Below are positions 27,302-37,316 of a stretch of DNA of 64,000 nt, piece after piece. This DNA is from Candidatus Gastranaerophilales bacterium. GTDB lineage: Bacteria; Cyanobacteriota; Vampirovibrionia; Gastranaerophilales; Gastranaerophilaceae. Location: NCBI GenBank assembly GCA_947630045.1, contig CANRGC010000008.1, forward strand, positions 1 through 64,000. The letters run 5' to 3'. Under the pieces are notes generated by a model. The model was given only the letters and a program-made list of their open reading frames with translations, was not told the DNA's origin and did not search any database. The translations under genes were made by a program, and so were the position numbers. Numbering within the stretch: the first letter of the stretch is position 1; each line of letters opens with the position of its first letter.

Positions 27302-28208
27302 ATTTTATCCCCTGATAAGAATTTCTTTCCCTTAAAAACCTGTCTATTTTATTTTGCGTTTCAAACTTGTTTTTAACCCACTTCGGCTCAAAAAGTTCAG
27401 TTAAAAGACCTGTTCCTGCCGTTCTTTGAACCGTAGTATACGGCGGAAGAATTTCAAGAAAGTCACACAATATGTCACAATATTCATCTTCGGACAAAAG
27501 CTTAAAAGGCTTTTTGGAATACATTTCATAGAGCGGAGATTTTTTCAAGACCGTAAGAACATGAAATTTAACCCCGTCAATCTTAATGCGGGCAAGTTCG
27601 TGCGCCGTTTCAAGCATATCCTCTTTAGTTTCGTCGGGAAGCCCCAAAATAACGTGTGCGCAAACTTTTATATTATACTTTTTGCAAAGATTGTATGCGT
27701 CAAGAAAACATTTATAATCATGCCCCCTGTTTATAAGCTTTAATGTTTTATCGTGTATGGTTTGCAAGCCAAACTCTATCCACGGATTTTTATAGCCTGA
27801 GATAAGCCTGATTTTTTCTTCATCAACACAGTCAGGTCTTGTGCCTATGGTAATACCGATAACTCTGTCATCGGAAAAAGCTTCGTCGTATACTTCTTTA
27901 AGCCTTTCGACGGGCGCATACGTATTTGTGTACGCCTGAAAATAGGCAATAAACCTTTTTGCATGATATCTTGAAGGAAGATTTTTAATTGCCGATTGAA
28001 CCTGCTCTTTTATGGGCAAAAGGGATGAGTGTAAATTTGAAAAACTGCCCGACTCATCACAAAAAATACACCCCTTATCGGATATTGTACCGTCACGGTT
28101 CGGGCAAGAAAAAGCGGCATCAAGAGTTATTTTATAAACCTTTGTGCCGAAATTTTCTTCCAAATATTTGCTAAATTTATAGTATCTGTCTTTATTCAGC
28201 TGTTTCAT
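27291..28208 (-). CDS. TIGR01212-family radical SAM protein (YhcC-like)
   Basis: A 305-residue radical SAM protein of the YhcC family. The cluster Cys residues sit in C-P-N-R-D-G-T ... G-C-I-F-C, with the widely spaced first Cys typical of this group rather than C-x3-C-x2-C. It also has the T-R-P-D-C and H-V-I-L-G-L-P motifs. The function is undetermined in most bacteria. The start at 28208 lies inside the small zinc-ribbon gene upstream (17-bp overlap), suggesting co-translation. Confidence 0.88.
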   Translation of the reverse strand: MKQLNKDRYYKFSKYLEENFGTKVYKITLDAAFSCPNRDGTISDKGCIFCDESGSFSNLHSSLLPIKEQVQSAIKNLPSRYHAKRFIAYFQAYTNTYAPVERLKEVYDEAFSDDRVIGITIGTRPDCVDEEKIRLISGYKNPWIEFGLQTIHDKTLKLINRGHDYKCFLDAYNLCKKYNIKVCAHVILGLPDETKEDMLETAHELARIKIDGVKFHVLTVLKKSPLYEMYSKKPFKLLSEDEYCDILCDFLEILPPYTTVQRTAGTGLLTELFEPKWVKNKFETQNKIDRFLRERNSYQGIKFKS

Positions 28209-28362
28209 CGTCTTGTTTTGGCGGATAAGTATAGTGTTCGCCGCATTTCGGGCAAACAACTTCCTGTTGTTGACCCTCTTTTAAAACAACAACTTCAAAA
28301 AGCTCTCTACAGCTTGAATTTGAACATCTTATAGCCCACGTTGGTCTTACAATTCTTGCCAT
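28192..28362 (-). CDS. 56-residue zinc-ribbon protein
   Basis: The minus-strand frame from ATG 28362 to TAA at 28192 encodes M-A-R-I-V-R-P-T-W-A with C-S-N-S-S-C and C-P-K-C-G-E-H-Y, i.e. C-x4-C and C-x2-C, a plausible zinc ribbon. GGAG lies 8 nt before the ATG. It shares 17 bp with the start of the YhcC-like gene. Such small ribbons often bind RNA or partner enzymes; here the overlap suggests a partner of the radical SAM protein, which is only an inference. Confidence 0.82.
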   Translation of the reverse strand: MARIVRPTWAIRCSNSSCRELFEVVVLKEGQQQEVVCPKCGEHYTYPPKQDDETAE

Positions 28363-28441
28363 TTGAATTCTCCATATAATGTTTTTACAAAAACTATTTT
28401 ATACTACGTCAAATAAAATGGCAACAAGACCATGTTTTTGT

Positions 28442-28447
28442 TATAAT
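28442..28447 (+). promoter_or_regulatory. -10 element of the purH promoter
   Basis: A consensus TATAAT lies 27 nt before the purH ATG, with only a weak -35 (TGGCAA near 28419). GGAG follows before the start codon. Confidence 0.4.
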
Positions 28448-28473
28448 TCAACCGAAATGGAGATAAACAAATT

Positions 28474-29979
28474 ATGAAAAAAAGAGCATATATCAGTGTA
28501 TTTAATAAAGAAGGTGTTGAAATTGCCGCAAAAAAACTTCAAAATTTGGGGTATGAAATAATTTCCACCGGAAACACACAAAAATATCTTGTTCAAAACG
28601 GAATTAACGCTCTTGAAAGTTCAACAATAACGGGTTTTAACGAACTTTTGGGCGGAAAGGTAAAATCACTTCATCCTGAAATTTTTGCGGGAATTTTAGC
28701 AAATAGTGACGAAATCAAATCGCTTCCCTTCCCGCCGATATCGGTTGTTATTGTAAATCTTTACCCGTTTGAAAACTATGTCGGACATGATGCAGAAACC
28801 TCAACTTTACTTAAAAATATTGATATAGGCGGCGTTGCTCTTTTAAGAGCCGGTGCAAAAAACTTTGAAAATGTCATTGTTGTTACCGACAGCGAAGATT
28901 ACGATATTGATTTTGAAAATATAAGTGAAGAAAAAAGAAAAGAGCTTGCGCTTAAGGTTTTCAAGAAAACATCCAACTATGACAGAGTTATTTTTAGCGA
29001 ACTTGCCAAAAATTTTGAAGTTAACTCAAACTTTGAAAATGAATTTATAAATTACTCTTTTGTAAAAAAACAGTCTTTAAGATACGGTGAAAACCCTCAC
29101 CAGAAAGCCTGTCTTTATAACTTTGGCGAAAAGTCAGCCGATTATGAAATTTTGGGCGGAAAAGAGCTTTCTTACAACAACATTATGGATACATCCGCCG
29201 CAATTGAGCTTGTATCAGAATTTTTCGACGTTTGTGCGTGTGCAATAATTAAACATTCAAACCCCTGCGGTGTTGCACTCGGCGCAACCCTTGAAGAAGC
29301 ATGGGATAAAGCGCTTGATTGCGATCCGTTAAGCGCTTTTGGCGGAATTGTTGCATTTACAAAAAAAGTTAATCAAAAAATCGCAAAAAAACTCACGGCA
29401 ATGTTTCTTGAAGTTGTGGTTGCTCCAGATTTTGATGATGACGCTCTTGAACTTTTAAAAACAAAGAAAAATCTTAGAATTATAAAATTAAACACCCCGC
29501 TTGAAGAATATAAAAACTGTTTGCAAAAAGAGATAAAGTTAACTCCTTTTGGCGCTTTAATTCAAGAAACGGATAAAAAAGACCTCGTTGTGGATACGTT
29601 TAAAACCGTGACAAAAGAAAAGCCGACTGCGGAAATGATAGAAGATATGGTTTTTGCGTTTAAAGTGGCAAAACATCTTAAATCAAACGCAATTGTTGTC
29701 GCAAAAGATTTAAAAACAATTGGTCTTTGCGGCGGACAAACAAGCAGGGTGGGCGCCGTTGAAATTGCACTTTCAAGAACCGCCGACAGCGCAAAAGACG
29801 CTATATTGGCTTCTGACGGGTTTTTCCCCGCAACGGACAATATAACGGTAGCCGCACAACACAGGGTTAAAGGAATAATTCAACCGGGGGGCTCAATTAA
29901 AGATAAAGATGTAATCGAGCTTGCGGATAAATTAAATCTTGTTATGGTTACAACAGGAATAAGACACTTTAAACATTAA
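28474..29979 (+). CDS. purH: Bifunctional AICAR formyltransferase / IMP cyclohydrolase
   Basis: A 501-residue enzyme for the last two steps of IMP synthesis. The N-terminal MGS-like cyclohydrolase domain has S-V-F-N-K-E-G, I-S-T-G-N-T and G-G-K-V-K-S-L-H-P. The transformylase domain has the K-Q-S-L-R-Y-G-E-N-P-H-Q motif, K-H-S-N-P-C-G-V-A and S-D-G-F-F-P. Length is normal. Its stop overlaps the next ATG by 1 bp, so an MFS exporter is co-translated. Confidence 0.96.
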   Translation: MKKRAYISVFNKEGVEIAAKKLQNLGYEIISTGNTQKYLVQNGINALESSTITGFNELLGGKVKSLHPEIFAGILANSDEIKSLPFPPISVVIVNLYPFENYVGHDAETSTLLKNIDIGGVALLRAGAKNFENVIVVTDSEDYDIDFENISEEKRKELALKVFKKTSNYDRVIFSELAKNFEVNSNFENEFINYSFVKKQSLRYGENPHQKACLYNFGEKSADYEILGGKELSYNNIMDTSAAIELVSEFFDVCACAIIKHSNPCGVALGATLEEAWDKALDCDPLSAFGGIVAFTKKVNQKIAKKLTAMFLEVVVAPDFDDDALELLKTKKNLRIIKLNTPLEEYKNCLQKEIKLTPFGALIQETDKKDLVVDTFKTVTKEKPTAEMIEDMVFAFKVAKHLKSNAIVVAKDLKTIGLCGGQTSRVGAVEIALSRTADSAKDAILASDGFFPATDNITVAAQHRVKGIIQPGGSIKDKDVIELADKLNLVMVTTGIRHFKH

Positions 29980-31151
29980 TGACAAAATCAAACTCAAAAG
30001 CAATTTTTGCCCTTTCAATGGGACACTTTACGGCAGATTTATACGCTTCGGCGCTTGTGCCTCTGTATCCTGTCATAATAAGCAAACTTAATATAACGCT
30101 TGGAACAATCAGCCTCATTATTTCTCTCGGTCATTTAACCTCGTCCATGCTTCAGCCGTTGTTCGGGCTTTTTGCCGACAAAATGAAAAAACGTGCCTTT
30201 ATGATAAACGGGCTTTTGCTTGGTGCCGTTTTTATTCCGCTGACAATTCTTGCGCCAAACACCTTTCTTTTAGCTTTGTTTTTAATGATTGGAATGTGCG
30301 GGAACTCACTTTTCCACCCTCAAGTCACAAGCCTCGTTAAAACCTTCTGTTACAACAACCCTGATGTAACGAAGTTTATGGGGCTTTTTATGGGGCTTGG
30401 AACAATCGGCTATGCTCTCGGGCCCGTTGTTTCTTCGGGGATGGTTTCCAACTTTGGCGATTTATCACTTACCTACATTACATTTATCGGGGTAATTTGC
30501 GCAATTTCACTTTATTTTGCGGTTCCGAAAATTCCGACGAAATCAGTTGACAAAACAAAAGAAAACTTTTTTGAAGTTATGAAAAGTATAATTTCAAACA
30601 AAACCTGTATGTTACTTGTTTTTATAGCCGTTGTGAAGTCCGCCGTCAGCATAAGCTTTGGAACGTATATTCCTTTTATATTAAAAGATTACGGTTTTAA
30701 TTTAAATCAAACCGGCTTTATAGTAACAACGTTTTACCTCTTAAGCGGGGTTTCAATGATTTTAAGTTCAAAACTTGAAAAAATTATCGGGCCGGCAAAT
30801 TTAATCAGATTGTCTTTCTTTTCAATGTTGCCTCTTGTTTTGCTTTTTAAATTTTTATCGAATATAAATATAAATCTTGGAATTTTAGTTTTTATCCTCT
30901 CCGGTCTTTTTATTTATCTTTCAGTTTCAGTCACAATCGTTGCGGCACAAAAGTTAATACCAAAACATCAGGGAGTGATATCAGGCGTTATGCAAGGCTT
31001 TTCATGGGGAATTGGCGCAATGACTCTTGCCCCTATGGGATATATCGGGGAAAATTTCGGAATTTTTTGGATACTTTTTATTATGGCCGTTTTTGCCTTT
31101 TTGTCAGGAATATTCTGCCTCACGGAAGATGTCCGTAAGGTTCTTGAATAA
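29979..31151 (+). CDS. MFS transporter, fosmidomycin-resistance (Fsr)-like
   Basis: A 390-residue, about 12-helix major facilitator. It begins with G-H-F-T-A-D-L-Y-A-S-A-L-V-P, resembling the opening of Fsr-type exporters, followed by the loop 2-3 motif G-L-F-A-D-K-M-K-K. It is likely a drug or metabolite exporter in the inner membrane. It is coupled to purH by a 1-bp overlap, but a purine role cannot be inferred from that alone. Confidence 0.85.
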   Translation: MTKSNSKAIFALSMGHFTADLYASALVPLYPVIISKLNITLGTISLIISLGHLTSSMLQPLFGLFADKMKKRAFMINGLLLGAVFIPLTILAPNTFLLALFLMIGMCGNSLFHPQVTSLVKTFCYNNPDVTKFMGLFMGLGTIGYALGPVVSSGMVSNFGDLSLTYITFIGVICAISLYFAVPKIPTKSVDKTKENFFEVMKSIISNKTCMLLVFIAVVKSAVSISFGTYIPFILKDYGFNLNQTGFIVTTFYLLSGVSMILSSKLEKIIGPANLIRLSFFSMLPLVLLFKFLSNININLGILVFILSGLFIYLSVSVTIVAAQKLIPKHQGVISGVMQGFSWGIGAMTLAPMGYIGENFGIFWILFIMAVFAFLSGIFCLTEDVRKVLE

Positions 31152-31260
31152 ATTTTATTAAGAATTGTTAACAAAAGTTTTACCGTATGTCAATTTTTAA
31201 ACTGAGAATAACTTTATTAAAGTGTAAGGTTAAGGTTAAGTTTAAAGAGGAACACACATT

Positions 31261-31557
31261 ATGAGTATTGGTGCAAAAGATACTATTGACATTTTATTGG
31301 TCAGAAAGTATGCGGGTTTAAAAGTTGATAATCCGGAAATTAAAGCTTCAATGGTTAATCCGGAAAAAATGTATGAAGCAATGAATGATTATGCTCAAAT
31401 GCATCTTGCAATGTTAAACATTCAAGAAAAATTAAGAGCAACTTGCATTAAAGCAATTTCACAAAATATACAGTATACAAAATCAAGAAATCTTAAAAAG
31501 AAAACAGACGGACCTGTAACTCCTGTTATTCAACAGACAGCAGCCGCAGCAAACTAA
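31261..31557 (+). CDS. Small helical hypothetical protein
   Basis: A 98-residue protein I do not recognise. It is predicted mostly alpha-helical (D-T-I-D-I-L-L-V-R-K-Y start, then M-Y-E-A-M-N-D-Y-A-Q-M-H), with a basic K-S-R-N-L-K-K-K patch and an Ala/Gln tail. There is no signal peptide. GAGG precedes the ATG by about 9 nt. The 109-bp upstream gap contains TGTTAACAAAAG but no clear promoter. Confidence 0.7.
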   Translation: MSIGAKDTIDILLVRKYAGLKVDNPEIKASMVNPEKMYEAMNDYAQMHLAMLNIQEKLRATCIKAISQNIQYTKSRNLKKKTDGPVTPVIQQTAAAAN

Positions 31558-31565
31558 ACCTTTTC

Positions 31566-31595
31566 TTGATGAACTTCTCTTTTGTATGTTAAAAT
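31566..31595 (+). promoter_or_regulatory. Promoter of maf (leaderless)
   Basis: TTGATG (31566-31571), 18 nt, TAAAAT (31590-31595), ending 7 nt before the ATG at 31603. Confidence 0.55.
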
Positions 31596-31602
31596 CTGGT
31601 TT

Positions 31603-32193
31603 ATGAAAAAACTTATTTTAGCTTCAAACTCACCGAGAAGAAAAGAAATCTTAAGTAACGCAAATATTGATTTTGCCGTTATGACTTCAAATTGTGTTGA
31701 AAATAATTCTCATAAATTTGATGAAAAAAATATTAAAAACAATTCAAAAAATAAAGCTCTCGCCGTCGGTCAAATTGTTGACGAAGATTGTTTAATCTTG
31801 GCGGCAGACACAATGGTTATCCTTAATAATGTGTGTTTGGTTAAGCCTCAGAATTTATTTGAGGCTGTTTTTATGCTTAAAAAACTTTCCGATAAAACCC
31901 ATTTTGTAATCACCTCTCATACCCTGTTTGATACGGAAACAAAACGGGATGAAACAAGGCTGTCAAAAAGCGAAGTTACCTTCAGAAAACTTTCATATTA
32001 TGAAATAATAAGATATCTTTTAAACAAAAAGCCCTTTGATAAAGCGGGAAGCTACGGCATTCAAGATTTTTTAACCTCGGAAAATTATAATCATCCGCCC
32101 GAAAAAAGCTTTATATCCAAGATTAAAGGGAGTTATTTTAACGTAATGGGGCTTGATATTGATTTAGTCAAGGAAATGCTTTCAAATTTTTAA
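31603..32193 (+). CDS. maf: Maf-family nucleoside triphosphate pyrophosphatase
   Basis: A 196-residue house-cleaning pyrophosphatase that hydrolyses non-canonical or m5-dTTP/UTP nucleotides. The substrate loop S-N-S-P-R-R-K-E-I-L at residues 7-16 is diagnostic, with A-A-D-T-M-V (usually A-D-T-V-V) and the K-A-G-S-Y-G-I-Q motif. The start at 31603 matches the family N-terminus; a farther in-frame start at 31582 lies inside the promoter. It has no ribosome site. Confidence 0.93.
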   Translation: MKKLILASNSPRRKEILSNANIDFAVMTSNCVENNSHKFDEKNIKNNSKNKALAVGQIVDEDCLILAADTMVILNNVCLVKPQNLFEAVFMLKKLSDKTHFVITSHTLFDTETKRDETRLSKSEVTFRKLSYYEIIRYLLNKKPFDKAGSYGIQDFLTSENYNHPPEKSFISKIKGSYFNVMGLDIDLVKEMLSNF

Positions 32194-32254
32194 ATTGCAC
32201 TTTTTTCATGTGTATAGTTAAATGAAACTATCGAGCATTAAGGGAGATTTTCCT

Positions 32255-33208
32255 ATGATAGAAATTTTAAAAACCCAAGACGATAAATCCCTTAAAGAAT
32301 TAACCTTGAACGAAGCTGAATCAGGTTCATGGTTTAATTTGACAAGCCCGAGTTTTGAAGAAATTCAAAAGGTTTCATTAATTCTTGATTTGGAAGAAAG
32401 TTTTTTAAGAAACTCACTGGACGCCGACGAACTTTCACGTATGGAGTTTGAGGACGGCAATTTCCTTGTCATTACAAATGTTCCTTTTGTTGATGAAGAA
32501 ATGAATTTTGATACCTTGCCTTTGGGTATAATTTTCACCCATGAAGGAATTATAACAGTTTGTTCAAGAGAAAATAATATTATAAATTCTTTTAATGCAG
32601 AAACATCAAGATTTTTTGACACAAGAAACAAAACAAATTTTATGTTAAACATTTTGTTTCGAACGGCAAAATATTATTTAAGATATTTAAAAATTATCAA
32701 TAAAAGAACCGATGAAATTGAAGATTCGCTCAGAAAATCAACAAGCAACAAGGAAATTTTTAAATTAATCGAGGCGCAAAAATCTTTGGTTTATTTTACC
32801 GCTGCGCTCAAAGACAACAGAGTTGTTCTTGAAAAGATTTTAAGGCTTGTTAACACTCCTTCCATGCAAGGTTTATTGAAATTCAGCGAAGATGAAATTG
32901 ACCTTCTTGAAGACGTTATTATTGAAACCAAACAGGCTGAAGAAATGGTTGAAATGCACAGAACAATTCTTGAAGGTATGATGGACGGTTTTGCTTCCAT
33001 TATAAATAACAACGTCAATCAGGTTATGAAGTTTTTGGCGGCAATAACAATTATCTTATCAGTGCCAACCATGCTTGGAAGCTTCTGGGGAATGAATGTT
33101 CACCTGCCCTTTCAAAACAGCGCCTTCGGGTTTACTTACGTTATAGCGCTTTCAATTGTTTGTGTTGTCGGCGTTGCTGTATATTTCGGCAAAAAAGGTC
33201 TTTTATAA
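32255..33208 (+). CDS. corA: CorA-family divalent metal transporter
   Basis: A 317-residue magnesium/cobalt channel subunit. There is a large cytoplasmic N-domain, a long stalk helix and two C-terminal membrane helices. The selectivity signature G-M-N follows the first helix (W-G-M-N-V-H-L-P-F). The start at 32255 is set by AGGGAG 8 nt upstream; an earlier in-frame ATG at 32222 lacks one. It converges on secA, with 10 bp between the stops. Confidence 0.93.
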   Translation: MIEILKTQDDKSLKELTLNEAESGSWFNLTSPSFEEIQKVSLILDLEESFLRNSLDADELSRMEFEDGNFLVITNVPFVDEEMNFDTLPLGIIFTHEGIITVCSRENNIINSFNAETSRFFDTRNKTNFMLNILFRTAKYYLRYLKIINKRTDEIEDSLRKSTSNKEIFKLIEAQKSLVYFTAALKDNRVVLEKILRLVNTPSMQGLLKFSEDEIDLLEDVIIETKQAEEMVEMHRTILEGMMDGFASIINNNVNQVMKFLAAITIILSVPTMLGSFWGMNVHLPFQNSAFGFTYVIALSIVCVVGVAVYFGKKGLL

Positions 33209-33218
33209 AAAATTAAAA

Positions 33219-35840
33219 TTATGCGTTTTCATCATCAACAAATTGAATGCCGAATTTAACCCTGAATATATGCTTTACTGTTTCTGATTGAATATCAAAC
33301 ATCATTGTGTTGAAATAATCAAACGCTTTTTTCTTATATTCAAGAAGCGGGTCTTTTTGCCCGTATGCAACAAGCCCGATAGAATCTTTGAGGTCATCAA
33401 TGTTGTTAAGGTGGTCAGTCCATTTCTGATCAACTATTCTAAGCAAGATGTCTTTCTCAATTCTTCTCATCATATTGTCGTTAGTAAAGGGAAGTTGTTT
33501 CGGGGCGGTAGGATCGCCATATTGAGCCATAACGGCGTTAAATAAATCAACCGTTTCGGCTTCGTGGTCTCTGTATGCCTGAATTGCAAGCTTCTTTAAA
33601 ACATCTAAGATATCGGCAAACCTTAAAGATTTAACCATATTTATGTCAATTTTGTCAGCAAGCTGAGGAAAAACGGTGTGAACTTCGGTTATCAAAAGTT
33701 TCAAATCGTTTTCTACATATTCGGCGGGCGACATGTCTTTTGAAATATATTGTTTTAAAAGTCTTTCACACTCTTTTTCAATCATATAAATAATATCTTC
33801 ATATAATGAATCGTTTGATAAAACTTTTTTCCTTTGAGTATAGAATTTTTCCCTTTGAATATTTATAACATCATCATATTCAAGAACAGATTTTCTTATG
33901 TCAAAGTTTCTTGTTTCAACTTTCTTTTGGGCTGATTCAATTTGTCTTGTGATAATTTTTGATTCAATAGGAACATCATCCGGCATGAAGCTTGCAATAA
34001 TATTGCCGCCGAATATTCTCATAAGGTCATCTTCAAGAGAAAGGTAAAATCTTGTTGAACCGGGGTCACCCTGTCTTGCGGCACGACCTCTGAGTTGGTT
34101 GTCAATTCTTCTTGATTCGTGTCTTTCGGTGCCTATAACGTGCAAACCGCCAAGTTTAACAACCTCATCGTGTTCTTTTTCGGTTATTTCTCTTGCTTCC
34201 ATAAGGGCTTTATCTCTAAGCTCCGAATAATTTGGAGCGTCAGGCGTAACACCCATGGAATCAAGTTTTTCTTTCGCAAGATATTCGGGGTTTCCGCCAA
34301 GCAAGATGTCGGTACCACGGCCCGCCATATTGGTTGCAATCGTAACCGAACCCAATCTGCCCGCCTGAGCAATAATGTAAGCTTCTTTTTCATGGTGTTT
34401 GGCGTTTAAAACGTGATGTTTAATTCCTCTTTTTGATAAAAGGGCAGATAAAATTTCAGATTTTTCAATACTGATTGTACCTGCAAGGACGGGGCGCCCC
34501 GTTTTTGAAAATTCTTCAATTTCATTAACAACATTTTGATATTTTGCCATTTGAGATTTATATATAATATCGGGCAAATTAACCCTTATGTCAGGCTTAT
34601 TTGTGGGAATTGCCGTAACTTCAAGGTTATATATCTTTCCGAATTCGGCTTCTTCGGTCATGGCGGTGCCTGTCATACCGGAAAGTTTGGGGTAAAGTCT
34701 GAATAAATTTTGAAAAGTAATGCTTGCAAGGGTTTGTGTTTCATCTTGTATGGGAACGCCCTCTTTTGCTTCAATTGATTGGTGAAGCCCCTCGGACCAC
34801 CTTCTGCCTTGCATAAGACGTCCCGTAAATTCGTCAACAATCATAACTTCGTTATTTCTGACAACATAGTCGGTGTCTTTAATAAAAAGCTCTTTTGCCC
34901 TCAGCGCCTGAGTTAAATAGTGAGCATACTGGGTGTTAATATCATATAGGTCATCAACTCCGAGAAGCTCTTGAGCCTTATCAATACCGTCTTCGGTGAA
35001 AATAATGTTTTTTGCTTTTTCATCAACCTCATAGTGAACATTTTTTTCAAGCATGGGGGCAATTTTTGCCATTAAGATATAAGTATCGGCAGACTGTTCA
35101 AGGCGCCCCGAAATTATGAGAGGAGTTCTTGCTTCGTCTATCAATATACTGTCAACCTCGTCTATAATTGCATAATTATACGCTCTTTGAACAAGCGCCT
35201 CGTTAGATTTAGCCATATTGTCACGAAGATAATCAAACCCGAATTCGTTATTTGTTCCGTAGGTTATATCGCACATATAAGCATTTCTTTTTTGTTCAAA
35301 ATCGAAGCCGTTTGCGGAAGAAAGAATAACACCGACGGAAAGCCCTAAAAATTCATAGATTTTGCCCATCCAATCACGGTCACGCTTTGCAAGGTAATCA
35401 TTAACGGTGATTATATGAACCCCTTTGCCCGTAAGCGCATTAAGATAGGCAGGGAGTGTTGCAACAAGAGTTTTACCTTCGCCGGTTCTCATCTCGGCAA
35501 TATGACCTTCATGAAGAAAAATTCCCCCAATCAATTGAACGTCAAAGTGGCGCATGTTTAAAACTCTTTTTCCCGCCTCTCTGACTGTTGCAAAGGCTTC
35601 GGGAAGAATTTTATCAAGCGCAGCCTTTTCAAGCGCCAAATCAGTTTTATAATCTGACGATTTTTCCCTTTTTGATAAAATTTCTTTAAATTCGTCCGTT
35701 TTTGCACGAAGCTGTTCATCAGTCATAGCGGCAAATTCAGGCTCAAGATTATTTATATGGTCAACAATGGGAAGAACCTTTTTAATTTTTCTGTCGTTCG
35801 GATCTTTAAAAATTTTAAGCAATACGTCAATAGCGCCCAT
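33219..35840 (-). CDS. secA: Preprotein translocase ATPase SecA
   Basis: The 873-residue motor of the Sec pathway. Walker A is in [10 protein letters not shown] near residue 115. The [14 protein letters not shown] Walker B/crosslinking region, the preprotein-binding region and the helicase motif [11 protein letters not shown] are intact, followed by the helical scaffold. The C-terminus stops at V-D-D-E-N-A and lacks the Cys-rich zinc tail used for SecB binding in Proteobacteria. GAGGG precedes the ATG. Confidence 0.97.
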   Translation of the reverse strand: MGAIDVLLKIFKDPNDRKIKKVLPIVDHINNLEPEFAAMTDEQLRAKTDEFKEILSKREKSSDYKTDLALEKAALDKILPEAFATVREAGKRVLNMRHFDVQLIGGIFLHEGHIAEMRTGEGKTLVATLPAYLNALTGKGVHIITVNDYLAKRDRDWMGKIYEFLGLSVGVILSSANGFDFEQKRNAYMCDITYGTNNEFGFDYLRDNMAKSNEALVQRAYNYAIIDEVDSILIDEARTPLIISGRLEQSADTYILMAKIAPMLEKNVHYEVDEKAKNIIFTEDGIDKAQELLGVDDLYDINTQYAHYLTQALRAKELFIKDTDYVVRNNEVMIVDEFTGRLMQGRRWSEGLHQSIEAKEGVPIQDETQTLASITFQNLFRLYPKLSGMTGTAMTEEAEFGKIYNLEVTAIPTNKPDIRVNLPDIIYKSQMAKYQNVVNEIEEFSKTGRPVLAGTISIEKSEILSALLSKRGIKHHVLNAKHHEKEAYIIAQAGRLGSVTIATNMAGRGTDILLGGNPEYLAKEKLDSMGVTPDAPNYSELRDKALMEAREITEKEHDEVVKLGGLHVIGTERHESRRIDNQLRGRAARQGDPGSTRFYLSLEDDLMRIFGGNIIASFMPDDVPIESKIITRQIESAQKKVETRNFDIRKSVLEYDDVINIQREKFYTQRKKVLSNDSLYEDIIYMIEKECERLLKQYISKDMSPAEYVENDLKLLITEVHTVFPQLADKIDINMVKSLRFADILDVLKKLAIQAYRDHEAETVDLFNAVMAQYGDPTAPKQLPFTNDNMMRRIEKDILLRIVDQKWTDHLNNIDDLKDSIGLVAYGQKDPLLEYKKKAFDYFNTMMFDIQSETVKHIFRVKFGIQFVDDENA

Positions 35841-35935
35841 GGCGTGTAAACCCTCATATTTAAATTGATATAAAAAATAATAACATGAAAAAGAAATTTA
35901 AAACATATAAGCAAGATTTAAATATATCCTTTGCT

Positions 35936-35963
35936 TTGACATTATCGGTTGATTGTATAGAAT
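35936..35963 (+). promoter_or_regulatory. Promoter of the ArsB/NhaD-type transporter gene
   Basis: Consensus TTGACA (35936-35941), 16 nt, TAGAAT (35958-35963) within the recurrent octamer TATAGAAT. It is divergent from secA. Confidence 0.6.
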
Positions 35964-35999
35964 AAACATGATTAATACTTTTTATCAGAAAGGGGAGTT

Positions 36000-37316
36000 A
36001 TGGAACATTTACATGCGCTGGTTCAACAGAATGCAGTTATGATTAGCGCAATAATACTTATTGTGTCCTACATTTTCATTGCGTGGGAAAAAATTTCAAA
36101 AGTTACAATTGCGCTTCTTGGCGCTTCAATTACATTGCTTGTCGGCTTACTGGAAACCGAAAAAACGGAAAATCTGGCGAGGTATTTTGTAAATCATATA
36201 GATTTTAACGTTATTTTTCTTCTGGTTTCAATGATGATAATTGTGCATATTGCTGCACGTTCCGGAATTTTTAAATGGCTTGCGAACGAAATTTTAAAAT
36301 TAACAAAAGGTAAACCGAAACTCGTTCTTGCGGCTTTGGCAATATTTACCGCAGTTGCAAGCGCATTTTTGGATAACGTTACAACAGTCATTCTCGTTAT
36401 GCCGATTACATTTGCGGCTTGTAAAAAACTCGATATTAACCCTGTAATTTTCCTTTTAACGGAAATTTTATGCTCAAATATCGGCGGCACGTCAACCTTG
36501 ATTGGTGACCCGCCAAACATCATAATCGGCTCGGCTGCGGGCTTTTCATTTATGGATTTTATAAACGAATTAACACTGATTGTTGCAATAATTATGGTTG
36601 TTACAATCGGAATAATGGTTTTTCTTTTCAGAAAACAACTTAAATCAACTCAGGAAAAAATGGATGAAGTTGCAAAAATTGATAATTCACGTTCAATCAG
36701 AAGCGTTCCGCTTGCAGTGCGCTCGGTAATAGTTCTTGCACTAGTAATTTTAGGCTTCGTGACACATGATTTAACGCACGTTCCGACATATCTTGTAGCT
36801 ATGATTGGCGCAAGCGTTCTTCTGGCTTTTGAAAAACCTGCCAAAGTGCTTGTTAACGTTGAATGGAACACAATTTTCTTCTTTATCGGTTTATTTATAA
36901 TTATTGGCGGGCTTGAAGCCTCAGGCGGAATTGACATAATGGCAAAGTGGCTTTTGGACGTTGCAAAAGGTTCACAAGAAACCATGGCGTTTATTATTCT
37001 TTGGGCTTCGGGAATTTTATCGGGAATTATCGACAATATTCCTTACACGGCGACAATGGCTCCCATGCTTGCAAGTATTCAAAATATTGAAGGTCCGCAA
37101 TATACTCACCCTCTTTGGTGGTGTTTATCACTCGGCGCATGCCTTGGCGGAAACATGACAATAATTGGCGCCGCTGCAAACGTTATTGTTTGTGAAACCG
37201 CTCACAAACACGGATATAAAATTTCATTCCTTGAATATTTGAAATATGGTGTTACAATAACCTTTATCTCACTTGCATTAAGCAGCGTATACATCTATCT
37301 CAGATATTTAAGATAA
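36000..37316 (+). CDS. ArsB/NhaD-type membrane transporter (ion transporter superfamily)
   Basis: A 438-residue membrane protein with about 11-12 helices. The [16 protein letters not shown] motif is the hallmark of the ArsB/NhaD/P-protein branch, and a second matching half-site occurs near the C-terminus ([16 protein letters not shown]). NhaD-type Na+/H+ antiport is one possibility, arsenite or dicarboxylate transport others. AGGGGAG lies before the ATG. The stop overlaps ruvB by 1 bp. Confidence 0.87.
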   Translation: MEHLHALVQQNAVMISAIILIVSYIFIAWEKISKVTIALLGASITLLVGLLETEKTENLARYFVNHIDFNVIFLLVSMMIIVHIAARSGIFKWLANEILKLTKGKPKLVLAALAIFTAVASAFLDNVTTVILVMPITFAACKKLDINPVIFLLTEILCSNIGGTSTLIGDPPNIIIGSAAGFSFMDFINELTLIVAIIMVVTIGIMVFLFRKQLKSTQEKMDEVAKIDNSRSIRSVPLAVRSVIVLALVILGFVTHDLTHVPTYLVAMIGASVLLAFEKPAKVLVNVEWNTIFFFIGLFIIIGGLEASGGIDIMAKWLLDVAKGSQETMAFIILWASGILSGIIDNIPYTATMAPMLASIQNIEGPQYTHPLWWCLSLGACLGGNMTIIGAAANVIVCETAHKHGYKISFLEYLKYGVTITFISLALSSVYIYLRYLR

